DNA of 6,408 bases, taken from contig CANCKV010000199.1 of the NCBI GenBank assembly GCA_947378615.1, positions 1 to 6,408 on the forward strand, read 5' to 3'. Position 1 is the stretch's first letter. Each line of letters begins with the position of its first letter. The notes under the pieces are model-generated. The model saw only the letters and a program-made list of their open reading frames with translations. It had not been told where the DNA came from and made no database searches. The position numbers were made by a program, and so were the translations under genes. Shown here piece after piece: positions 1-4,685 of the stretch. Source of the DNA: Chitinophagaceae bacterium (GTDB lineage: Bacteria > Bacteroidota > Bacteroidia > Chitinophagales > Chitinophagaceae).

Positions 1-211
1 TCTTTTTTCTTTCCTGAAAAATAAAAATTTATTATCAACAATATAACCTTACTTCATCGACTTACATAACAACGTATCCACTTGTCAGTAGCTTATTCAA
101 TAAAGCGTACCAGTCAATTCAAAAGGATGTATTCCAATACCTCGTCGCCACGCTTTACTCATTTTCAATCACAACAATAGTCAATTTTTCAAAAAGTAAC
201 TTTTTTAGCAG
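1..211. other. Intergenic, no recognised gene
   Basis: All frames are broken by stops within short distances and nothing resembles a known protein or RNA. The only structure I see is an 8-nt inverted repeat, TAAAGCGT at 101-108 and ACGCTTTA at 150-157, separated by 41 nt, which is too weak to interpret. A minus-strand ORF of 21 codons (97-162) lies here but has no supporting context. Confidence 0.5.
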
Positions 212-442
212 TAGTTGTATGCCTTCAAAAACCGCAACCACCCTACCAAAAAGCCCAACTCCTCCTTACAAAAACAGTACAGCCCAACCAATCTATCCAT
301 CAAACCTACCCAATAGAGTATCAAACCTGTCATAAAGGCAATGTATTTTTTTATGACATTCATCAATCCGACCAAAAAGGGCATCAACCCTGCCAAAAAG
401 GGTATCGACCCTCCCAAAAAGCCTATCAACCCTACCAAAAAC
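212..442. repeat. Degenerate 21-nt tandem array, about 11 units
   Basis: The plus strand can be cut into eleven consecutive 21-nt blocks with no insertion or deletion. The best conserved are 233-253, 359-379, 380-400, 401-421 and 422-442, which share a core close to ATCAACCCTACCAAAAAG. Blocks 296-316 and 317-337 are clear but diverged. Blocks 212-232, 254-274, 275-295 and 338-358 are heavily diverged. Because 21 is a multiple of 3, the minus strand happens to stay open and would read a seven-residue repeat similar to FLVGLIG, but this looks like a by-product of the period rather than a gene. There are no unique spacers, so it is not a CRISPR array. The function is unknown. Confidence 0.85.
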
Positions 443-532
443 ACCAGCTATTTAGAATATTTAGCTTGCAAAAACTCGCTAAGCAATTTATTTTAAACCT
501 CAAAACCGTTTCAGCCTTACATCAATCAACAT

Positions 533-707
533 GTAACCAGCAACTTGTAACCTGTAACCTGTAACCTGTAACCAGCAACTTAAATCCTGTAACCAGCAAC
601 TTAAATCCTGTAACCAGCAACTTGTAACCTGTAACTAACAACTTGAAACCTGTAACCAGCAACTTGAAACCTGTAACCAGCAACTTGTAACCTGTAACCT
701 GTAACCA
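533..707. repeat. Heptanucleotide tandem array, 25 units
   Basis: Exactly 25 consecutive 7-nt units run without an indel. The main variants are GTAACCT, GTAACCA, GCAACTT, AAATCCT and GAAACCT. They combine into a 21-nt higher-order period, for example GTAACCA-GCAACTT-AAATCCT at 568-588 and again at 589-609, with GAAACCT as third member at 652-672. A 26th unit begins at 708 and decays. The array resembles the short tandemly repeated heptanucleotide sequences known from cyanobacterial and some Bacteroidota intergenic DNA. A period of 7 is out of phase with codons and the minus strand has stops inside the array, so it is non-coding. Confidence 0.93.
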
Positions 708-803
708 GCAATGAAATTCTTATTGGGAAAAACAACAAGCATCTCTATCATATTGATAAAGGCTTAGAATAATAAAAGTCAAAATATAAACATTTAATAC
801 AAT

Positions 804-845
804 AGCAATCTCATACTCGATTCAAGTGTGGGATTGCTTTTATTT
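804..845 (+). terminator. Strong rho-independent terminator, rightward
   Basis: A 14-bp uninterrupted stem is formed by 804-817 and 825-838, with a 7-nt loop (CGATTCA), and is followed at once by TTTTATTT. Two of the pairs are G-U when read as plus-strand RNA and would be A-C mismatches on the other strand. Together with the downstream T-run this fixes the orientation as rightward. No rightward coding gene precedes it in the window, so it ends either a transcript entering from beyond position 1 or an unannotated RNA. Confidence 0.82.
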
Positions 846-858
846 AGGTATGACTGCC

Positions 859-881
859 GAGGTTCGTGTCTCACGAAACTC
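859..881. repeat. Near-perfect palindromic hairpin
   Basis: GAGGTTCGTG and CACGAAACTC pair around a 3-nt loop (TCT), giving ten positions with one G-A mismatch. It is not followed by a T-run, so it is a poor terminator. It lies 14 nt after the end of the terminator at 804-845 and is more GC-rich than its surroundings. It could be a palindromic repeat element, a protein-binding site or an RNA structure, and the window does not show which. Confidence 0.6.
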
Positions 882-1106
882 TTAAAGCGAAAAACTTTTA
901 TGCACCCTTATGGAATAGAAATTTTATTACCCGAAAACTATAAGTATTAGCCCTCTTGTATTACTTTTCAGATTAGTTTACCTAAAATATGAAGCGATGC
1001 CTCACTTTTATACATCTTTGCTCTCATGATATAATTTACCTAGTACTCATTATGTAAATTTTTGTACGTTTAAAATATTTTTAATCAGTGTTCGTCTTCT
1101 CTTATT

Positions 1107-1685
1107 ATGGAAGCGGTACTAACATTACAGTCTCTGATGGCAGAAGAACAAAAACGCAATATTGCAACAATAATTGGCGATTACAGTAAGCGTTTAATGG
1201 GCTTCATCAAAAAGCGTGTTCCGAACGAAGCGGATGCGGAAGATATTCTGCAGGATGTCTTCTACCAACTCGCAGGCAATACACAACCGATTGAACAACT
1301 GACAGCGTGGTTATTCCGGGTAACTCGCAACAGAATCATCGATGTACAACGCAAGCACAAACCCGAATTATTGGACGATATTTATCCTGATTCTAACGAA
1401 GAGGATGGACTTGGATGGAAAGATTTATTGTTTGATATTGATGACACACCTGAAACTGCTTATCTACGCAATCTATTTTGGGAAACATTAAATAGTTCCC
1501 TAGACGAATTGCCTTCTGAGCAAAAAGAAGTATTTGTACTCAATGAATTAGAAGGGGTTTCATTTAAAGAGATTGCCGAACAAACAGGTTTGACTGTCAA
1601 TACATTGATATCAAGGAAGCGATATGCTGTTCTTCATCTCAGAGAGCGTTTGCAAGTAATGCGCAATGAATTATTAAATTATTAA
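1107..1685 (+). CDS. ECF-type RNA polymerase sigma factor
   Basis: This is a sigma-70 family factor of the short extracytoplasmic-function type: 192 residues with only regions 2 and 4. Region 2 covers about residues 24-84, with the core-binding helix around DAEDILQDVFYQL and the -10 recognition part AWLFRVTRNRIIDVQRK. Region 4 covers about residues 126-182, with LPSEQKEVFVLNELEGVSFK leading into a helix-turn-helix, IAEQTGLTVNTLISRKRYA, that should read the -35 element. An acidic linker (about 85-118) joins them. The first ATG (1107) and a second in-frame ATG at 1137 (MAEEQKRN) are both possible starts. The second fits homologues equally well and would lose only ten residues. A small membrane protein gene follows 19 nt downstream, almost certainly in the same operon, and is the obvious candidate to control this factor. 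The family assignment is secure, but the regulon and the signal are unknown. Confidence 0.93.
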   Translation: MEAVLTLQSLMAEEQKRNIATIIGDYSKRLMGFIKKRVPNEADAEDILQDVFYQLAGNTQPIEQLTAWLFRVTRNRIIDVQRKHKPELLDDIYPDSNEEDGLGWKDLLFDIDDTPETAYLRNLFWETLNSSLDELPSEQKEVFVLNELEGVSFKEIAEQTGLTVNTLISRKRYAVLHLRERLQVMRNELLNY

Positions 1686-1704
1686 TCAATTAAAACAAAT
1701 AATT

Positions 1705-2049
1705 ATGAAAGGTTTTTGGGTAAAAAAGATATTAGGCTGTATCGTCTTTGGTGTATTGGCAATTGTAGCCTTAGGGTTTGCCGTAATGAGTTTATGGAAC
1801 CATATTTTGGTAGTAGTGCTTGGTGTTAAAGCAATTACTTATTGTCAGGCATTAGGAATATTTGTATTGGGCAAGTTACTCTTTGGAGGATTCGGAGGTT
1901 TTGGCAAGAGAGGTTGTTGCGGCAACAGTTCATGCAAAATTGGTGGCATGAAAGAAAAGTGGCAGAACATGACTCCAGAAGAAAGAGAGAACTTTAAAAA
2001 TGATTGGAGAAATCGTTGCAGGACATGGAGGTCCGGTGGTGAGAAGTAA
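1705..2049 (+). CDS. Small two-helix membrane protein, sigma-operon partner
   Basis: This is a 114-residue inner-membrane protein without a recognised enzymatic domain. Residues 9-31 form a clear membrane helix. A second hydrophobic stretch runs over about 33-63, probably with the helix at 45-63. Lysines at the N-terminus (MKGFWVKK) and the basic tail suggest both ends face the cytoplasm. After a Gly/Phe hinge (GGFGGFGKRG) comes a cysteine group, C71, C72 and C77, then a charged amphipathic tail KWQNMTPEERENFKNDWRNRC. Proteins with this architecture next to ECF sigma factors are familiar in Bacteroidota but, as far as I know, uncharacterised. The position 19 nt behind the sigma gene and the cytoplasmic tail make an anti-sigma or sensor role reasonable. 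The cysteines could bind metal or sense redox state. Both ideas are inference, and no classical zinc-binding anti-sigma (ZAS) motif is present. Confidence 0.82.
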   Translation: MKGFWVKKILGCIVFGVLAIVALGFAVMSLWNHILVVVLGVKAITYCQALGIFVLGKLLFGGFGGFGKRGCCGNSSCKIGGMKEKWQNMTPEERENFKNDWRNRCRTWRSGGEK

Positions 2050-2097
2050 GGTATCAGGTTTAGGGTTATATTAAAACAGTATGGTTCGCAAAATTGT

Positions 2098-2133
2098 ATG
2101 ATGGAATCCTTTTTAATTAGAGGGTTCCATCAT
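2098..2133. terminator. Hairpin after the sigma operon, possible terminator
   Basis: A 12-bp stem (2098-2109 with 2122-2133, one T-G pair) around a 12-nt A/T-rich loop lies 49 nt after the membrane-protein stop codon. On the plus strand it is followed by TAAAATCATCTT, not a proper T-run, so termination is only plausible. It stands between the sigma operon and the HMA-like gene and directly before the shared leader element, so it could also act as an attenuator or RNA-stability structure. Confidence 0.5.
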
Positions 2134-2136
2134 TAA

Positions 2137-2166
2137 AATCATCTTAAATCAATTTAATCATAAATT
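2137..2166 (+). promoter_or_regulatory. Shared leader element, copy 1
   Basis: These 30 nt end 4 nt before the ATG of the HMA-like gene. They match the region just upstream of the FMN reductase start (2929-2959, other strand) with one substitution and one 1-nt indel. The sequence is built from near repeats of about 10 nt beginning ATCAT, ATCAA and TCATA. It occupies the place of a ribosome-binding site but has no Shine-Dalgarno sequence, so it may govern translation initiation or be an operator. Confidence 0.6.
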
Positions 2167-2170
2167 AATT

Positions 2171-2383
2171 ATGAATATTCTTGTTTTCAAGACGAATGTT
2201 TCTCATGAAAGGAAAATAATGGAGCTAACTCCCATTTTAGATTCAATGGATGGAGTCATCGATTGGAACTTCGATTTGCATGATTGTGATAATATCCTGC
2301 GGGTAGTAGCAATTTCAACTCTTCCATATCAAATAGAAAATCAATTACTACAGGCAGGATATTATTGTGAAGAATTAGAATGA
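2171..2383 (+). CDS. HMA-like small protein lacking the CxxC metal site
   Basis: This is a 70-residue soluble protein with the layout of Bacteroidota heavy-metal-associated (ferredoxin-like) domains. It opens with MNILVFKTNV, followed by a helix ending in ELTPIL. Then come GVIDWNFDLHDCDNILRV as the second and third strands, a second helix, and an AGYYCEELE end. In metal-carrying HMA proteins the segment after KTN reads NCGGC. Here the same positions are SHERK (11-15), so both metal-binding cysteines are gone (H12 and K15 replace them). Cysteines remain only at 39 and 66, outside the metal loop. It is therefore unlikely to be a copper chaperone of the usual kind. It may be a structural or regulatory derivative. 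It lies 121 nt behind the sigma operon, separated by a hairpin, and its stop codon abuts the stop codon of the convergent FMN reductase with no base between. Confidence 0.8.
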   Translation: MNILVFKTNVSHERKIMELTPILDSMDGVIDWNFDLHDCDNILRVVAISTLPYQIENQLLQAGYYCEELE

Positions 2384-2926
2384 TTAGACCAATCTATTTG
2401 CCAACCATAAGAATTCCCTTATAAACACTTGCACTTGCTTTTCATAAGTAGGGTCAATTAATTCTCCGTTTTCATTAAACTTCTTGTCCATTGTAGGTAC
2501 AATCAATAAATATGGACTTGGAATGCCCGAAACGGAAGATACCAACAACAAAATAGGTTGAGTACTCCGCGCACCACCGAGCGGACCTACAGAAGTCGTA
2601 ACAACACCAAAAGCCTTATGTCCTTGTTTAGAATAGTGGTCAAATAAATTCTTGACTTCGGCAGTATAGGTTCCATTATATTCTGGAGTAACAATAATAA
2701 AAGCATTCGCCGCAAACATCCTTTCAGTCAAAGGTTTGTATTTTTCTGGTGTATTTTCAACAGTATCAAAAGCTGTTTCATAAAACCCAAGCTTCCAATC
2801 CAATACATCAATAATCCCTACTGAATGTTCAGGATGATGTTTTGAGAGATAATGTTGTAGATACTTTGATACCCTAATGGTTAGATTTGTCGTCCGTGGA
2901 CTTCCTGATACAATTTCAATACGCAT
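2384..2926 (-). CDS. NAD(P)H-dependent FMN reductase
   Basis: This is a flavodoxin-fold oxidoreductase of the NADPH-dependent FMN reductase family, 180 residues, the usual full length. It begins MRIEIVSGSPR, the first strand plus phosphate-binding loop for FMN (SGSPR, residues 7-11). The hallmark TPEYNGTYT (80-88) follows IIV, with conserved K92 and N93 and the loop VGPLGGAR (113-120), both around the flavin. Such enzymes pass electrons from NAD(P)H to FMN, quinones, azo compounds or chromate, and the natural substrate cannot be read from the sequence. It is cytoplasmic, with no signal peptide. The pirin gene lies 119 nt upstream on the same strand and the two may be co-transcribed. An association of pirins with flavin reductases is common in Bacteroidota and suggests a redox-stress role. 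The ATG at 2926 follows the shared leader element after 2 nt. Confidence 0.93.
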   Translation of the reverse strand: MRIEIVSGSPRTTNLTIRVSKYLQHYLSKHHPEHSVGIIDVLDWKLGFYETAFDTVENTPEKYKPLTERMFAANAFIIVTPEYNGTYTAEVKNLFDHYSKQGHKAFGVVTTSVGPLGGARSTQPILLLVSSVSGIPSPYLLIVPTMDKKFNENGELIDPTYEKQVQVFIREFLWLANRLV

Positions 2927-2928
2927 AA

Positions 2929-2959
2929 AATTTATGATTTAAAATGATTTAAGATGATT
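2929..2959 (-). promoter_or_regulatory. Shared leader element, copy 2
   Basis: Read on the minus strand, these 31 nt consist of three successive 10-nt near repeats (ATCATCTTAA, ATCATTTTAA, ATCATAAATT) and end 2 nt before the FMN reductase ATG. About 29 of 31 positions match the leader of the HMA-like gene (2137-2166), in inverted orientation relative to it. A spacing of 10 nt corresponds to about one DNA turn, which would suit cooperative protein binding. Alternatively it is a dispersed A/T-rich leader type of this genome. Confidence 0.6.
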
Positions 2960-3007
2960 AAATAATGTATAGTTATTAATAAGATGTAAGTAATAGGTAA
3001 AGAAATA

Positions 3008-3042
3008 CTCAACTCATAACTCATATTTCATAACTCATATTT
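3008..3042. repeat. Short heptad array, 5 units
   Basis: Five 7-nt units, CTCAACT, CATAACT, CATATTT, CATAACT and CATATTT, run without a gap and stop 3 nt short of the pirin stop codon. Weaker 7-nt periodicity may extend leftward to about 2983. The unit sequence differs from the array at 533-707, so the two share the period and not the motif. Confidence 0.75.
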
Positions 3043-3045
3043 CTT

Positions 3046-3756
3046 CTAGTGGTTTATCGGCACTTCAATAACTATGAAAGAACTGTCCTTTTCAATATGT
3101 AAGGCGATATTATCAGTTTCCCAAACACCAATCGCATTTCTTTTGTCAATATCAGTACCAGAAATATTTAGTTTCCCTTCAATTACAAATACAAAAACAC
3201 ATTTATTAAGTGGCTTAAGTTCGTAGGCAATTTCTGTCTTTTCAGTAAAATATCCCAAACTTATTTTTGCATTCTGATTGATCCAACAATGTTCTGTACC
3301 CTCTTCATTACTAACAATAGTTTTGAGTTGATTCACCCTAGTTTCCTTTGGAAAAGAACGTCGCTGATAGCGAGGATTGATATTTTGAAGTTTTGGTTCA
3401 ATCCAAATTTGTAAGAAGTTTACTTCATCATCACCTACATTATATTCTTCATGCCTTAATCCACTTCCTGCACTCATAATCTGAACCGCACCTTCTTTGA
3501 GCACTTCAGAATACCCGATTGTATCTTTATGATTCATCGTGCCAGCGAGTAAAACACTTACTATTTCCATATTGAGGTGTGGATGTAAACCAAATCCTTT
3601 TGATGGTGCTACAAAATCATCATTGAATACTTTCAACAGACCAAAGCCATTTCGTAATGGATTTGCATAGGAGGAAAAACTAAAGCTTAGGTAACTTTGT
3701 AGCCAACCAATGTCTTTTAATCCCCTTTCTGATGCGTTGAAAAAGATACTTTTCAT
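3046..3756 (-). CDS. Pirin-family bicupin protein
   Basis: This is a 236-residue bicupin of the pirin family, closest in size and layout to the bacterial YhhW type (about 230 residues). The N-terminal cupin contains GFGLHPHLNMEIVSVLLAG (residues 54-72) and SAGSGLRHEEYN (95-106). The four expected ligands of the single metal ion are present: H58, H60, H102 and E104, matching human pirin H56, H58, H101 and E103. The C-terminal cupin (about 165-236) has no metal site, as is normal. Some members open the ring of quercetin with oxygen and others act as redox-sensitive co-regulators, so the biological substrate here is undecided. It is cytoplasmic. It precedes the FMN reductase on the same strand. 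A candidate promoter lies 44-75 nt upstream (3800-3831). Confidence 0.93.
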   Translation of the reverse strand: MKSIFFNASERGLKDIGWLQSYLSFSFSSYANPLRNGFGLLKVFNDDFVAPSKGFGLHPHLNMEIVSVLLAGTMNHKDTIGYSEVLKEGAVQIMSAGSGLRHEEYNVGDDEVNFLQIWIEPKLQNINPRYQRRSFPKETRVNQLKTIVSNEEGTEHCWINQNAKISLGYFTEKTEIAYELKPLNKCVFVFVIEGKLNISGTDIDKRNAIGVWETDNIALHIEKDSSFIVIEVPINH

Positions 3757-3799
3757 TTGTTTCTATATTTAGTAGAGATGCCCCAAGTTTGAAGTTCGG

Positions 3800-3831
3800 C
3801 AAATGTGGGGTTATATTAGATAAAAAACAAA
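3800..3831 (-). promoter_or_regulatory. Candidate Bacteroidota promoter for pirin
   Basis: On the minus strand, TTTG (3831-3828) is followed after exactly 20 nt by CACATTTG (3807-3800). The Bacteroidota consensus is TTTG, 19-21 nt, TAnnTTTG, so only the first base of the -7 box is off. Transcription would start near 3794 and give a leader of about 37 nt before the pirin ATG. A weak imperfect hairpin (3781-3810) overlaps the -7 region. Confidence 0.42.
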
Positions 3832-3858
3832 AAAAGGATAGGAAGTTAACATAAAAAA

Positions 3859-4296
3859 TCACTTCGTTTCAATTCGCTTTACTCTTTTGAATCCATGTTC
3901 ATTAATCAGATCTCTAATATTAGATATCTCAATAGGTTTGGCAATATATTTTTTTACAAAATCATATGACATACAATTCATTTGGTCGTTATTGTCTATC
4001 GAAACCGTTAGAATGTAAATGAAATCATTTCTATTTAGAAGTGCATATTCTTCTAAAAAGGTATAATCATGAATACCACTATTTTTAATAACTTCAAAAA
4101 GAATTATTTTAGGAGGATTTTTTGCACTTAGAACTAAGTAATCCAATGCATGGGAAGAATTATCGAATCCAATGAAGCCTATGTCATCTACATTTTCTAA
4201 GACAAATAACATATTGATTAAATTAACTACAAATGAATCTGAGTCGATAACAATTATTTCTATTGGTTCTTCATTCTTTCTTTTTGAAATCATCAT
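3859..4296 (-). CDS. Stand-alone pseudo-receiver domain protein
   Basis: This is a 145-residue single-domain protein with the response-regulator receiver layout. The first strand and acidic site read IIVIDSDS (14-21). The third strand reads KIILFEVI (63-70). The switch threonine lies in ILTVSI (T97), and the invariant lysine in IAKPIE (K120), with its cis-proline neighbour. Two catalytic positions are changed. The phospho-acceptor Asp is Glu (E68 in LFEV), and the second of the paired acidic metal ligands is Ser (S19, between D18 and D20). It therefore probably cannot be phosphorylated normally and may be locked in an active-like state, since Asp-to-Glu often mimics phosphorylation. There is no output domain, so it must act by binding a partner. 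The upstream gene on the same strand is a PAS-LuxR regulator, 389 nt away. Both are more A/T-rich than the genes to their left. Two ATG codons in a row begin the ORF and either could be used. Confidence 0.75.
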   Translation of the reverse strand: MMISKRKNEEPIEIIVIDSDSFVVNLINMLFVLENVDDIGFIGFDNSSHALDYLVLSAKNPPKIILFEVIKNSGIHDYTFLEEYALLNRNDFIYILTVSIDNNDQMNCMSYDFVKKYIAKPIEISNIRDLINEHGFKRVKRIETK

Positions 4297-4685
4297 TTTT
4301 CATTTTTTTATTTGATTCTACTAGAAACAAATTTTGAAAAACGACAGTAAGTTTATAAAGTAATAAATACCACTAAGCCTCAATAAACTACATCGATTGA
4401 TAATTTGAATCTAACTATTAAAATTTTAAAGAAGTAATCATTTTAATTTAGTAATTTTTATCTTATTTCTTACTATCAGGGACTCAGCCGTTTATTTTAA
4501 GTAAGAAACTACACTTGTGTAAGAAAATCCCTCATTAATCTTGCAGCAATTAAGAGACTTTGAGTCACTGACTTCTCCTCTATTTCAAGAATATCTAAAT
4601 AAATTCATTCATTTAGTAAAAATTTAAATCACTATGATATTTTAAATTGATTATTTACTTTTTTTGTTTTCAATTCCCTATTCAT
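4297..4685. other. Long A/T-rich intergenic with inverted repeat
   Basis: These 389 nt between the two regulators contain no ORF worth reporting. The clearest structure is a perfect 9-nt inverted repeat, TTTCTTACT at 4466-4474 and AGTAAGAAA at 4500-4508, 25 nt apart, with TAAGAAA repeated directly at 4520-4526. An 11-nt palindrome centred on one base, AGTCACTGACT, lies at about 4562-4572. These lie 170-276 nt before the receiver start and could be binding sites for the adjacent LuxR-type protein, which is inference. No terminator with a T-run is evident. Confidence 0.45.

Larger units (their letters stand above)
708..1106. other. Intergenic between heptad array and sigma gene
   Basis: This stretch of about 400 nt has no convincing gene. 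It holds the end of the heptad array, a strong rightward terminator hairpin (804-845) and a second hairpin (859-881). The remaining 225 nt before the sigma-factor gene must contain its promoter. I do not find a good TTTG-N19-21-TAnnTTTG match there. The nearest candidates are TTTG at 1017-1020, with no proper -7 box at the right distance, and TAAATTTTTG at 1055-1064. Confidence 0.5.

Noticed and set aside
97..162. Minus-strand ORF of 21 codons beginning MSKAWRRGIG
   Set aside because: Too short, no initiation context, no family resemblance.
205..444. Minus-strand ORF of 79 codons with repeated FLVGLIG-like residues
   Set aside because: It coincides with the 21-nt array, and openness follows from a period divisible by three. 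It has no ribosome-binding context, no domain and no conserved start.
212..707. CRISPR array
   Set aside because: Units are contiguous, with no unique spacers of constant length and no cas genes nearby.
711..767. Small plus-strand ORF (18 codons) right after the heptad array and before the terminator
   Set aside because: The ATG arises from the decaying 26th heptad and there is no independent evidence of translation. It is kept only as an alternative explanation for the orphan terminator.
1017..1064. Promoter of the sigma-factor gene
   Set aside because: TTTG at 1017-1020 lacks a TAnnTTTG box at 19-21 nt, and TAAATTTTTG at 1055-1064 has the wrong internal spacing. Neither is good enough to annotate.
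2171..2383. Copper chaperone assignment
   Set aside because: The fold fits, but both metal-binding cysteines are absent, so a metal-transfer function is not supported.
3680..3862. Minus-strand ORF of 60 codons overlapping the pirin start and the receiver stop
   Set aside because: It overlaps the well-supported pirin gene in another frame and is rich in Phe and Leu from A/T-rich intergenic DNA, without any recognisable domain.
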